Assembly: GCA_022575985.1 (NCBI GenBank)
Contig: JAKSXM010000272.1
Coordinates: forward strand, 20,456,501-20,520,500
Source of the DNA: Anagrus nilaparvatae
Lineage: Eukaryota > Arthropoda > Insecta > Hymenoptera > Mymaridae
Direction: 5' to 3'
DNA length: 64,000 bases
This document shows, piece by piece, positions 46,301 through 57,555 of the stretch. A model generated the notes under the pieces. The model did not search any database. It had not been told where the DNA came from and was given only the letters and a program-made list of their open reading frames with translations. The position numbers and the translations under genes were made by a program. Within the stretch, counting starts at the first letter, position 1. Every line of letters begins with the position of its first letter.

Positions 46301-46466
46301 CGAAATGACCCCAATTTTCGTGTTTAGCGACCCAAAAAACATATAGTAAAGCAAATCTCATGTTCGCCAGTAAAAATACAACCAAACCCGTATTTTGACT
46401 GGAGTATATGCCAAAATATCGAAAATCAAAATTTCATCTATCACAAAGGTTCCTCTATGAGGAACC
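43356..46466 (-). mobile_element. Full satellite-like element, interrupted by a foldback
   Basis: Starts CGCTGCCAGGTAATTGGCAC and GGTTCCTCATTA, runs through about nine units of roughly 145 bp (TACTTTCATGG..., GAGGTACTACGTCCAAAAAG, CGAGATATCGAGTAAAAACG), a CATA/CACA microsatellite (44862-44908) and ACCGGTTTTTTAGCTTCCTG. After the foldback at 44959-46406 it resumes with GCCAAAATATCGAAAATC and ends in the hairpin GGTTCCTCTATGAGGAACC. All open frames inside (43503, 43838, 44737, 44856) are repeat translations. Confidence 0.75.
44959..46406. mobile_element. Foldback element copy 4
   Basis: TACTCCAGTCAAAATACGGG ... CCCGTATTTTGACTGGAGTA. Arms of about 640 bp with three to four tandem subunits each (GGTCGCTAATCAAGAATTTC, GCAACCAGGATATGTCCATA). 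Flanked by TAT on both sides; the empty site CGTGCTTATATGCC can be rebuilt from related elements (55991 copy reads GGCATATAAGCACG). No protein. Confidence 0.88.
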
Positions 46467-46689
46467 AACATATACATGCACATAAAATATAATTAATAAC
46501 CTTATATAGTGTATAATTTGGTATAACAATGATTTGGTATATAGTCAGTTTACATATAATTTATTTAAATTAAAAAAAAAACTAAGTTAAAAGAGTGTAT
46601 ATATCTGGTGGAACAATCACAGAACCAGTATACTAAAATTTATTGCACCTATAATAAGTGAGTAAACAATTAAAAAGTAAATAAAGCGT

Positions 46690-47515
46690 ATATTAATCAA
46701 CAGCAGGCTTCGAGCCATCCAATTTCGAATCTTTGGCATGAAGGTGCTTAAAGAGAGCAGCTTTAAAACGACTTAAGGAGGGGAGGTTTCGAATAGAAAT
46801 GGGTAGTGAATTCCATTTTTTTACCCCCAATACCTGAAAAGAATTAGCCCCTCTCCCCTTTATGATATCAGGTACAGTCAGTTCTATAGTTTTAGACATC
46901 CCTCTTGCAGTCTTGCAGTCTGTTTAGGCCGGTGTCTTGTAAACATATTTACTAAGTAATTTGGCTGATTCATGCGTAGTATTTTGTAAATAATAATATT
47001 ACAAAAATACAGTCTGCGTGTGTCTGTCTTAAGCCAATTCAATTTATTCCTGTATGGTGAGATATGGGCATCTTTTCTTATGCTAAAAATGTAACGAATG
47101 CCCTTGTTGCTAAGTCTTTGTATTCTGTCCAGTAAAGATGTTTTAGCATCTAAAATAACAGTGCTGCAGTAGTCCAGGTGAGGTGTAATTAATGCTTGGA
47201 CAAGTCGCTTACGCAGAGTTTCAGAGGTACAATGTCTAATGAATCGCAGGGTGTATAATATTTGTTGACTTTTTTCTCAGTTGCAATTACCTGAGATTCC
47301 CAGGTTAGTGCATTGTCCAAAATCAAACCAAGACTTTTTACTTCATGCACAAATGGTACTAGAGTACTTTCATTTATTTTAACACCGGGTAGATTCTGCT
47401 TATTCAGGCGATTGACAAAAATGTGTGAGCCAAAGTAAATTGCCTTGGTTTTATCAGGATTGTGATGAAGAAACATCAGCTTAGTCCATTCAGAAACTGC
47501 GAGCTACAGTTATGA
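46690..47515 (-). mobile_element. Truncated LINE, reverse-transcriptase C-terminus
   Basis: Minus-strand translation: VSEWTKLMFLHHNPDKTKAI, VKSLGLILDNALTWESQVIA, then in another frame VNQQILYTLRFIRHCTSETL, LVQALITPHLDYCSTVILDA and, in the last frame, VLGVKKWNSLPISIRNLPSL. Order and motifs fit a jockey/CR1-type element. At least two frame breaks; the 5' part is missing. Sequence down to about 46470 may be its 3' UTR. Confidence 0.78.
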
Positions 47516-47518
47516 TAC

Positions 47519-47770
47519 TTTACTTACTTTAAACAGTGAATTACTTATTTTCGAGTAACAATGATTTAATTTTTAAACTAGAAATTTGAAAAATAATTAA
47601 ATTGTTCATAATCTAATGAGCAAATATAATTTATTAAAAATTGTATGGTACTATTTTATTATTTTTTTATTTTATATTTCACAATTAACAATTTACAGCT
47701 GATATCGCTATTTCTATGAAATTAATCAGGATTAATAATAATAATTGAAACAAAAATAATTTTATTATAA
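47519..47770 (-). repeat. Cuticle-unit 3' flank, resumed
   Basis: CAGTGAATTACTTATTTTCG, AATGATTTAATTTTTAAACT and AATCAGGATTAATAATAATA follow the order seen downstream of copies C, E and the 62-kb remnant. It continues the block cut off at 43290. Confidence 0.6.
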
Positions 47771-48552
47771 CTTTTAATTATTTGGTCTCTCTGTAAGAAA
47801 ATTTAAAGATGCAATACAGCGTTGATGGTACATGGATGGTACACAACACACACAGCCATACTCTGTGTTAGTGTCGATCAAAACTCTGAGGCTAATTTTA
47901 ATTTTTGTACTTATATTAACAATCGCGTAATTTTAAATAATTTTTGAATGTATTTAAAAAATTTATTTAAAGTTTAAGTTCTTGATATGTCTAGACATGT
48001 ACATAAACTATAATTAGACATGTCTTATTAAAAAAAGGGAAGTAATATACATACACTGAGATAGGGATATATTTCTCAATTTAATTTAATATGATTTATT
48101 TCAAAATTATGCCCAGTACAGATCAATAAAAATAATAATAAAAATAATTTTTTTAATACTAAAATATAAAATTTTATTAATTAATAAATTTTTATTTTTT
48201 TTTCATCAGCACCGTATTCAAGTTTTGAAGTTTGTCCATCTAGAGTATAGTTGTATGAAGTGACCCTGACTAAAACAGTTCCTTGCTGGGTTCCTGCTAA
48301 TTGGATTGGTTTCAATTCAGCAGTTTCTTGACGACTTGAATCATCAGATAATTTTTCAAGGTCATCAACGCTTATTTGTTGGAATTGTGGTGCGGCAAAG
48401 GCAATGGCTAAGAGGGTAGCGAAAGCAACGAACTGTAAAATAAATTATTGTAGTTAACAAAAAATTTTTTAGAGAATAAAATCATCACAACTGTTAACAG
48501 ATTATAATCTAATAATAATTATCTCAATTAATTACTAAATAAAATAAATATA

Positions 48553-48810
48553 GTGGCCAATCCTAATTGTGAATGTGGATACGAAAAACAAGATATAAAC
48601 CACATACTATGGCAATGCAATAAATATGATCAGAAAAGAAAAAGTCTAATAAAAAAACTCAGGATTCAAAAACAACAACTTTCTATTGACATTAACGCAT
48701 TATTGATTAAACCAGATACGAATACTCTAAGCACAATATTTCAATTTCTGTAGAACTATAACATCTCAATTTAAGAATTATTAAAAAAAATAAATAAATA
48801 AATAAATATA
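48553..48810 (+). mobile_element. LINE 3' fragment (zinc-knuckle tail)
   Basis: VANPNCECGYEKQDINHILW, then QCNKYDQKRKSLIKKL is the Cys-rich C-terminus typical of many non-LTR reverse-transcriptase proteins (C-x-C-x(8)-H-x(4)-C). It is followed by an (AAAT)n tail at 48784-48808. Only the last part of the element is present. Confidence 0.65.
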
Positions 48811-48832
48811 TTGTTGGCTATATTATTGAACA

Positions 48833-50090
48833 GTGATATGGCTTATTGACAGAAAAGTCAACTATTAAAAATTTGATTGTATTTGTTGATGATATTGTTT
48901 ACAACTGTTGTGATGGCTATAAGACTAATGTCGTTTTTACCAACTTCCAGAAAGCTTTTAATAAAGTTAATTGCGATACTCTAATTAAAAAACTTGCTTA
49001 CTATGGTGTTCATGGTATCTAGCTGGTTTGGCTGGTTTGGGTCAATGCTAAAGGGTCGAACGCAGTGAGTGCAAATTGGTAATATTGCTTCAACTTTTGA
49101 ACATAATGTTACATCTGAAGTTGGCCAGGGCTCTAACCTTGGCCCACTCCTGTTTTTGATCTATAATGATATTAAATATTGTGTAAAATATTCGCGCTTC
49201 TTGTTTTTTGCTGATGACCTTAAAATTCATAAGTGCATTCAAAGCCTTGATGATTATTTGCTTTTACAAGACGATGTGAACAATATTAATAAATGGTGCT
49301 TAGAAAATGATATGATCTTGGAAATCAAAAAATGTTCTGTTATGACTTTTGGGAAAAAAGAAAATTTGAAAATGATCAATAATTTAATAACTCGATAGAA
49401 AATATTGTAAAAAAGATTTAGGTATCTTATTTGAACCAAGCTTGAATTTCCAAAATCATATTGATTTCATAGTTGCAAAGGTTACAAAGACAGTAAATTT
49501 TTTGAGAAGATACATAGCTGATTTTTGGTCCCCTGATGTTTTAAGGAGAATATACTTTTCGTACGTCTACGTTGGTATAATGTATGAATCCCAAATTTGG
49601 GGTTCACTAAATGTAGGGCACTTGAAACAATTGAAAGCACAAAATATCATAAATTTTTTAGATTTGCTGCTTTCAGAATTGGATCGCCAATGTCATGTAT
49701 GGATTATGACTATACTGGTGTGGCGAAAAAATTGGATATCTCTTCAGTATTTATTGCTTTGAAAAGAATTGATCTAATTTATTGAACTAAAATAGTTAAT
49801 AACTTTACTGGTTTTGATAGTATTTTATCTAAGCTACTTTTCCATGAGCCGCAGCGTAATCTGAGATCAGTTTGGTATGATTTCAAAATGCCGTACCATA
49901 TGAATTCATTTTTAAATAAGTCTGTTGCTATTCGTGTTTGTAATTTATACAACAATCATAAAGATTTATAGGATATACTTAGTTTATTATTGTATACATT
50001 AAAAGAATTGACTTGTAAATTGCTCGATTATGGTTAAGATATTGATTATTGGTATATTATCTTATATATAGTTAAATAAAAATAAATAAA
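48833..50090 (+). mobile_element. Truncated LINE reverse transcriptase
   Basis: Frames in order: VVFTNFQKAFNKVNCDTLIK (the DFSKAFD-type motif), TSEVGQGSNLGPLLFLIYND (the QGS-x-LGP motif), FLFFADDLKIHK (the catalytic F/YADD box, 49200-49235), then NFQNHIDFIVAKVTKTVNFL. Stops and shifts separate them. No 5' end; the 3' end is an (AAATAA)-type tail near 50080. It sits in the intron of the degenerate cuticle copy. Confidence 0.8.
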
Positions 50091-50180
50091 CACTTTTTTT
50101 TTTAAAGGTAATAAATTATAAATTTATATTAATACTAAATTTTTATAAATATTGTTTTATTTATTAAACTAATTTTATTT

Positions 50181-50569
50181 AGGGTAGAGAAGGGGGTTTT
50201 CGCCAGTGTATACAGTTTTCGCCACCCTCGTTATTTGAACTTTAACCTTTTAAAATGTGGTGCTAATTACCTTAAAAGTCTAAAAAATCTATTTTTTAAT
50301 GACTCATTGCATCTAGCCACAAGAATATTGACCCATTTCGCTAATATGCTTGGTGGCGAGAACCCCGGTTTTTCAGGGTTTTGGACCTAAAGGTTAGGTT
50401 TTACAAAAAATAAGTTTTGGAAATTACCAGGGTCGGAATTTTAATTAATAATTATCTTTCTCAAAAACATTTAAACACTTTTTAGCCATGTATTTGCATA
50501 ATATTTTAAAATATCCATAGTTTAATTTCAAATTTTCTTAATGGTGGCGAAAACCACCCCTTCTACCCT
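50181..50569. mobile_element. MITE with AGGGTAGA ends
   Basis: Left AGGGTAGAGAAGGGGGTTTT plus CGCCA; right TGGTGGCGAAAACCACCCCT plus TCTACCCT. The interior includes GTGGTGCTAATTACC and GGTGGCGAGAACCCCGG. It lies after the LINE tail in the same intron. Confidence 0.75.
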
Positions 50570-51111
50570 ATTTATTTTTTTTATCTTTTATTACTTTTTG
50601 ATAATTCTGCTATGGTATTATACTGTATTTTTAGTATTCTTTTTTGTTCAATTATTGTATTTATAAGATCATTCAACTTGTTCAAATAAATTAAATAACA
50701 ATAAGGTAATAAAATAATGTAATAAAATTAAAAATCATTCTAATCATTTTTTCTAAATTGTATAAAATCACTGTGATATTTATTGTAATATTTTGTATAG
50801 CATAATAATCTTCTTATAAAGATTCAATTGCTTAAATAAAAATAATTAAAAAAAAAAAGACAAATTTTAACACTTTTTTCGTTTGTTAATAATAAATTAA
50901 AACACAAAAGTTATATTTAAATAAATAAATATTACATACCGTTTTCATCTTTGATAAAGTTTGCTTTTGATTTTTTAAATTAAATTAAATTAATTCTTTA
51001 CTGTTGGAATGAAGAACGAGAACTGGTGCTTTTAATTCTAATTTCAAGGCACTTTAAAACGATTTTCTGAAAATGATTTAACCTATTTATTTATTATTTA
51101 TTTAATTATAG

Positions 51112-51224
51112 AGGGGAGGTTTAATGTTTCCTACTTTCAAACGACTTTGGGCATTTGATCAAACTAGGGATTGTTCGCACCAAATCGAGCGCTCTCGGAG
51201 GCCTTCGGAATGACACTATATTAG
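51112..51224 (-). repeat. Upstream block of the degenerate cuticle copy
   Basis: CTTTCAAACGACTTTGGGCA, ATTTGATCAAACTAGG and CGCTCTCGGAGGCCTTCGGA match 32249-32356 upstream of copy C with few changes. The better preservation here than in the coding part is notable. Confidence 0.7.
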
Positions 51225-51264
51225 TTTAAAATATAATAAAAAGCTTTTCTTTTAATTTTTATAT

Positions 51265-51480
51265 ATACATAAAAATATATATATAAAAAATGGATTTATC
51301 ATAGTATGTAAGAAACTATGGGGCATATAATTAACTTATTTGATAAACTTTATCTATATCTGTGAATTGCTTATTTTACTCTAAATTTTTTAAAACTATT
51401 TTTAGGATTTTAAGTTAATAAGTTTTTTTTAAATAAATGTAGATTAAGAGAAAATATCAAAAATTATTTTAATAAATAAA
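51265..51480. repeat. Direct repeat flanking the 52-55 kb element, left copy
   Basis: ATGGATTTATCATAGTATGT, GGGGCATATAATTAACTTAT and TTTAAATAAATGTAGATTAA recur at 55525-55705 in the same direction with small differences. Confidence 0.65.
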
Positions 51481-52162
51481 ATTCTAAAAAAAATTAATTA
51501 CTCCATAATAAAAATACACCTAAAGATACGAACCTCAAGTTTTTTATTAATATTTGCCCTAAAAATAAAGATAATTTAATTTACTAAAAATTTAACAATA
51601 TATTTATTCGAATCTCAAAGGAATTTAACACAAATATCCTAGAAGTGATTTTATTGCAAAAACCAATAAAAAACGAGAATTTTAAGAATGTGCCGATTAA
51701 TCTGCCTAAAAGTACTTTGAATCGCAAAAATCCGCCAAAAATGGTCAATGTAGAGGGTTAAAATCAAAAGGGTAAAGTTTTTTGTTTTTCTGATATCAGC
51801 GTCAATTTTTGACCGATTTTTACGATTTAAATTGCTAATTAATCAGTTTTCGTATAGAAAAAAAATTGCAAATGGAAAATAAAACTCTTTGAGCAATTAG
51901 CCAAAATGAAAAGAAAAATTTCGAGATCGGATAGACAAAAGAGAGATAAAAATTTTCTTTTCATTAGTTCTTAAAGTTTCTTCTACAAAAAAATATGTAA
52001 AATATCAATTTTTTTTTCTTTTTGGACGTGGTGCCAAATTTTTTTTATGGGAGTATTAGTTATAGAAATGTCGTTAATAGTTGATTTTAATAAAAATTGA
52101 TAATAATAAAAATAAAAATATAATAAAAATCTTTTTTTTAAATTTAATATATAATTAATAAT
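51481..52162. other. Intergenic stretch with a satellite-like fragment
   Basis: No gene. A short piece of the satellite-like family (CTTTTTGGACGTGGTGCCAA, ATAGAAATGTCGTTAATAGT) is at about 52010-52085. Confidence 0.5.
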
Positions 52163-52550
52163 ATATGGGCATATCTCACCAAGTGGTTATATTGCATACA
52201 TGAGGGTTTTAATGAAAATCAAGCATTCTGTTTTTAAAAAAAATTATTGAAATTTATTTAAGGGTAGGTTTATTGCATAATAAAAAGATTTTTTTACAGC
52301 TATTTTATACACTCATTATAAACACAAAAAAAAATTTTTTTTTATTGTCTTTTTTACATACCAAAGTTCCCAATCGCGCCGCATGATAACTCGGTTCAGA
52401 ATCTTCTGAGAAAAAAAAACACCATAAAGTACATGAGTTATTGCATAAAGTAGACTACAATCAATGAAAAGTATTAAAAATTAAAAAATTTATGAAGGTA
52501 AATAGAAAAAAGTCGAAATTTGACCGTGTTTTTAGCCACAAAACGGAGCC

Positions 52551-52712
52551 TAGGGGGCCATTCATAAATTACGTAACGCTTGAGGGGTGTAGGGGGGGTC
52601 AACCATTGTGTTACAGTCAATGTTAAAAGGGTCAGCAAAAGCGTTATGTTTGGGGCGGAGGGGGTTCAAAAACACTAAATTTTGCGTTACGTAATTTATG
52701 AATGGCTCCTAG
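52551..52712. mobile_element. MITE with GGGCCATTCATAAATTACGT ends
   Basis: Left GGGGGCCATTCATAAATTAC plus GTAACGC; right GCGTTACGTAATTTATGAAT plus GGCTCC. Flanks read TA on both sides, suggesting a TA target duplication. The interior has GGGGGGTCAACCATTGTG and an inverse-like GGGGCGGAGGGGGTTCAAAA. Terminal sequences of this kind are common in arthropod genomes. Confidence 0.8.
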
Positions 52713-54656
52713 AGACCAAAAAAATTTTCCGATCAGGTTCATTGTAGTCTACTTTGTGTAAAATTGTATAACGAATCGATTAAAAAAAAAAATGGAAATC
52801 GAAGGAGTAGTTTTTTTGTAATCGTGCGGCGCGTTTTCAAAAAGTTCGTTGTGAGAAAAACGCGTTTAAAGTTTCGGATCTTGTATTCTTGCAAACTAAT
52901 AATTTCACTTTTAGTCGCTGTCGTTTCTTTATTAGTTGCGGGATTCATTTGCAATTTTTTTTCCATATTCTTGAATACTTTTTCAATCCAAATCAATAAA
53001 AAAAAAAAAAAAATCGATTTCCTATTTCAAAACTCAGAGAACCTACCCTTAAATATATTTCTTCTCAAGCCTTAAGAAATTTTTTTGCCTAATTTCTTTA
53101 ATTTTTATGAAATAACAGCGCTGTAATGATTCAAAACCCTAATATTTTGTTGGTAACCTTGTTAGGCTTTTTATTAAAACTATTTGCCTTTTTATAAATA
53201 GATTTTGATAGATTAATAATATATAACGCAAAATCTATAATGGGACGAAAAAATCTTCCCCCGCCACTTTTTAAAAATTTCCCCTCAATTTGTATGGTTG
53301 GCATGCATTTCTGCACTTTGCACTTTATTTCTTTTAAAATATTTACTAATTAATTATTATTCAGTAGTCATAATTAATTTTTATATGAAAGACAATTGAT
53401 TTATTAATCACTTTGGCCAAAAGTACTCAATTTAATTTATGTAACTAATTTTGGATAAGTAGGTTATAATAAATATGACCAACTTCATTACTTCAGTAAT
53501 TTAGTTTTGTTTCTAGTTTATAATAATATAGTACAAAATGAATTTTTAAATTTAAAAAGAAATAATTATTTATTTATTATTGATATAATCAAAATTACTC
53601 AGTTTCAAAAAAATAAATTATTTATCATTGCATTTTTTAATTAGATTAGATTATTTGATTTATTATTATTTTAATATTGATTATTTGTTGATTTGTTAAA
53701 TTTTAATCTTTTCTGTACCTGATTTTTCAAAGTAATGATAAAATAAATAATTTATAAATTTAATTATTAGACAGCTATTATAATCTATAAAATTTCTAAA
53801 AATTTGCTTTGTTTACTTGGGTCATTTTGTACAACTTTTTTTTTCTTTTTTTTCTGCACTTTATTTACTTTATTAGTGGAGACCTCAATTTTTTAGTAGT
53901 CTTTAGTTTTTATAATTTAATTCTACTGGTAAAAATTTAAATAAGTGTATTTAGGTATATCATGAATAGAAATTATTTTTAAATAAAAATAAAAATGCGC
54001 TAGAAAAATATGCATCAATTTTTAAATAATTTAGATTGGAACTTTTTGTAGACCCAATTTTAAAGATTGACTAATTTTTTTAAACTCTCTATATGAATAT
54101 GAGAAAATTTATTAATTTATAATTATATTCTATATCCACTTTTCGGTGCTATAATTACAGGCTATTTATGTTAAAATTTAATTTAAAAGTTATTTAATAA
54201 TTTTTCTTTTCATTAAAAATTATTAAATAAAAAATTAGACCATTTTAAGTTCCGTGAAATCACATTAGAAAACTGATGATTAAAAAACTGTCCTAAAAAA
54301 CCAAAAACTCTACTGATGCGTTAAACCTAGAATTCAGGTTTTTTTTTTGGATTTTTTATACCTTTTCCAAACCAAATACTAAATATATTATTCAAAATTT
54401 TATAAAATATAAAATACTTTTTAAAAATTAAAAAATTTGTCTAAACATGAAAATTTTTCATAAAAATCAATAATAAAGTTTTAATTTAAAATTTAGTGTA
54501 TTTTTGGCAATGATTTTTCTTAAATAGTTTACAATATCTCAAAAAAATAGGCAGAAAACCAAATTCTCTTTTATTTATAAATTTTTTTTGTTGAATTAAA
54601 ATCTTGAGTACTTTTAGTCCAAGTCTTTTTTCAAGTTTTACTCGTGTTAAGTGTCT

Positions 54657-54888
54657 AGAAAAATAATAATAATTTGACCTTTTATCGCGTACAATTTAAT
54701 TTATTTATTTATTTAATAAATAAAAAGAGAAAAATAATAATAATTTGACCTTTTATCGAGTAAAATTTAATTTATTTATTTATTTAATTTATTTATTTAT
54801 TTAATAAATAATAAATAAATAAATTAAATTGTACTCGATAAAAGGTCAAATTATTATTATTTTTCTCTTTTTATATTATTATTTTTCT
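54657..54888. repeat. A+T-rich palindrome with duplicated left arm
   Basis: AGAAAAATAATAATAATTTG plus ACCTTTTATCG occurs twice in direct orientation (54657, 54728) and once inverted (about 54835-54888). TTTATTTATTTATTTAAT repeats fill the middle. Confidence 0.75.
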
Positions 54889-55524
54889 AAAAAACATGTA
54901 TTTTTTTGGAGATCAGGGGAGGTGATCATCCTTACCACCCCCCTTTGAATGCCCATGATTTTAGCAGAAGTCAAATAAAAATTAGGTATAAAGATAAAAA
55001 ATTTTTAAAACAATTATTTAGTAATAGGAAGTTTAAAGACAAACAAATTAAAATTTTATGAAACTGTAAAAATATAAATTTTTTTTAAAATAATTTGTTA
55101 ATAACTATATTTTAGGCTTTATGTGAGCAATGAGTTAAAGATTCAGGGAGCTTAGCCAAGCTATACCTATAGCGCAGCTGTAAAACATTTAATTTTTTGT
55201 TTATAAAAAAATTGAAAATTTATCTTTATATTATTGGTTTTTGGACAGAAATAAAATTTATTGTTATATACCTCTATATTTTCCAGTAATTTTGAGAACT
55301 ATAATTTCATCATTTAGTAATTATAACCTTAAATATATTTTTTAATTTAAGAAGGTCAATTATCAAATTGCCGTAGCTTAAAGTTAAGTTACGCAAAGAA
55401 AATCTTAATTTTTATTGTTTTATTAAACTTCTGTCCAAATGTCATTATTGTGCTCTCAAAAATAAAATTTATTTTATAAAATTAGAAACGTAACCACTTG
55501 GTGAGATATGCCCATATACAATAA

Positions 55525-55705
55525 AAAAAATGGATTTATCATAGTATGTAAGAAAATATGGGGCATATAATTAACTTTCTTTATAAACTTTATCTATATC
55601 TGAGAATTGATTATTTTATCAAATATTTTATTTAAATATTTTTAAAATTTTAAGTTTATAAGTTTTTTTAAATAAATGTATAGATTAAGAAATTTTTATT
55701 TTAAT
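55525..55705. repeat. Direct repeat flanking the 52-55 kb element, right copy
   Basis: Same sequence as 51265-51480. The right copy is followed by an orphan piece of cuticle upstream DNA. Confidence 0.65.
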
Positions 55706-55732
55706 AAATAAAATTAAAATAAAAATTATATA

Positions 55733-55775
55733 TTGCCACCATAAGTCATGTGGCCCATTTGTAACCGGTGATATG
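55733..55775 (-). repeat. Orphan cuticle upstream block
   Basis: ATTGCCACCATAAGTCATGT plus GGCCC and then GTAACCGGTGATATG. The same block stands upstream of the cuticle copies B, D and E, but here no cuticle promoter or coding sequence is present. Confidence 0.6.
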
Positions 55776-56102
55776 CGAGGTGATATGTAAATACAAGATT
55801 TATTTCTATGAAAGTACTAATATCTGAAAATGTGGTTTTTACTCAATATTTCGAATCTGATATTTTTTGTCTCAAAGTTTCTTCTACAAAAAAAATGCAT
55901 AAAATACCATTATTTTTTCTTTTTGAACGTGGTACCTAATTTTTTTCTATGCACTAGTTATCGTTAATAGTTGATCACAGCAATATATTGGTTCCTCAAA
56001 GAGGAACCATTGTGATAGGTCAAATTTCGATTTTTGATTTTTTGGCATATAAGCACGTTTTGGGACCTCAGGAAGCTAAAAAACCGGTTTTTAAAAAAAG
56101 TA

Positions 56103-56137
<35 letters not shown>

Positions 56138-57396
56138 AACCGGTGAAATTTCACAACCATTATGGAATTAAGACCTAATTTTTTTTTCAAAAATTTTTTT
56201 ATCAAAAAATCTCAAACTACTAAAATCTCTAACTTTTTTTTAATTTGGATGTAATACCTCATTTATTTCCACAAAAGTACCTATATTTGAAAGTACGATT
56301 TTTACTCGATATCTCGAATCTGATAACTAATTTTTTGAAAATTTTTTTCTCAAAATTTTTTTCACCAAAAAATACAAAAAATACTAAATTATTTTTTCTC
56401 TTTAGACGTAGTACCTAATTTATTTCTGTGGAAGTACTAGTTTTAGAAATATCGTTTATAGCATTTTTTTGGACCTGATATCTAATTTTGTCAATATTTT
56501 TTTCTCAAAATTTTTGTTGCCAAAAAATACAAAAAATGCCAAAATTTTTTTTATTTTAGGACGTAATACTTAATTTTTTTCTATGAAAGTACGAATATCT
56601 GAAAATATTGTAACCGGTGATATTTCACAACCATTATGGAATTAAGACCTAATTTTTTTTTTTTAAATTTTTTCATCAAAAAATTTCAAACTATTTTTTT
56701 TTTTTTTTAATTTGGATGTAAGACCTAATTTATTTCCATGAAAGTACTTATATTTGAAAGTACGATTTTTATTCGATGTCTCGAATCTGATAATTAATTT
56801 TTTTTAAATTATTTTCCCAAAATTTTTTTCACAAAAGATTACAAAAAACACTTATTTTTTTTTTTCTTTTTGGACGTAGTACCTAATTTATTTCTTTGAG
56901 AGTACTAGTTTTAGAAAGTTCTTTTATAGTAATTTTTTGGATCTGAAACCGAATTCTTTCAAAATTTGTTTTCTCAAAATTAAAAAAACAAAAAAACTAA
57001 AATAACTACAATATTTTTTTTTTTTAATTGTAATGCCTAATTTAATTCCATTAAAGTACTAATATCTGAAAATATTGTAACCAATTATATTTTACAACCA
57101 TTATCGAATTAAGACCTAATTTTTTTTTCCAAAAATTTTTTTTTTAAAAAATCGAAAACTTTTTTTTTTCATTTTGGATGTAATATCTCATTTATTTCCA
57201 TGAAAAAACTTATATTTGAAAATATGGTTTTTACTCGATATCTCGAATCTGACAATTAAATTTTTGAAAATTTGTTTTAAAATTTTTGATCAATAAAAAA
57301 AACTTAAAAATTAATATAAATGTATGTATGATTGCATGCTTATAGTTGGCTCATTGTTTGAGGAACCTTAGTGCCAGCTAGTTGGCAGGGTTTTTT
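55776..57396 (+). mobile_element. Satellite-like elements, one near complete (55991-57396)
   Basis: A fragment (55776-55980) is followed by a copy with both ends: hairpin GGTTCCTCAAAGAGGAACC at 55991, TTTTTTGGCATATAAGCACG, a (GT)n run at 56108-56133, about eight units of roughly 145 bp (GATATCTCGAATCTGATAAC, TTTAGACGTAGTACCTAATT) and the terminus TTGAGGAACCTTAGTGCCAG plus TTGGCAGGG. No protein. Opposite orientation to the copy at 43356. Confidence 0.75.
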
Positions 57397-57454
57397 TTTT
57401 GTGAAGTAATTCCTAACTTTTTTTCATGAATTTAGCTTTATTTTTTTCGCAATC

Positions 57455-57555
57455 CTGAAACGGATTCCGGGGTCTATCTTGACCAAAAATGGCAAATTAA
57501 TTGTTATTAACATATTATTGCAAAATTGGCCATAATTCAAAGGCTAAAGCTAACA
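57455..57555. repeat. Fragment of the 3335-3657 MITE family
   Basis: GAAACGGATTCCGGGGTCTA, ATGGCAAATTAATTGTTATT and TAATTCAAAGGCTAAAGCTA, as at 32740-32832. Confidence 0.55.

Larger units (their letters stand above)
48181..50948 (-). pseudogene. Degenerate RR-1 cuticle paralogue with retroelement-filled intron (frame still open)
   Basis: Exon 1 50948-50940 (Met-Lys-Thr before GTATGT), exon 2 48432-48181. The joined frame has no internal stop: 86 residues beginning with signal peptide MKT|FVAFATLLAIAFAAPQFQQ. The RR-1 region is shortened and altered (KLSDDSSRQETAELK, LVRVTSYNYTLDGQT, LEYGADEKK), and the terminal ENGFQPQGAHLP is gone, replaced by KKIKIY. Chitin binding is therefore unlikely. 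The intron is about 2.5 kb instead of about 0.4-0.5 kb and holds two LINE fragments and a MITE. The promoter (51010-51055) lacks a proper TATA box. 5' UTR and distal upstream DNA match copy C. Either a decaying pseudogene whose indels happen to be in frame, or a reduced expressed gene. Confidence 0.65.
52163..55517. mobile_element. 3.35-kb element with 27-bp inverted ends
   Basis: ATATGGGCATATCTCACCAA plus GTGGTTA at 52163-52189 and its exact complement at 55490-55517. The interior is mostly A+T-rich with a nested MITE (52551-52712) and a palindrome (54657-54888). A weak frame at 52764-53075 (+) and another opposite it at 52739-52996 do not resemble a transposase I know. The whole is flanked by a direct repeat (51265-51480 and 55525-55705). 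Pairing of the two ends into one element is inferred. Confidence 0.55.

Noticed and set aside
52739..53075. Overlapping frames on both strands, one with a hydrophobic segment
   Set aside because: Neither shows a domain or splice context; both lie in a repeat-rich element. Kept only as a note in the element entry.
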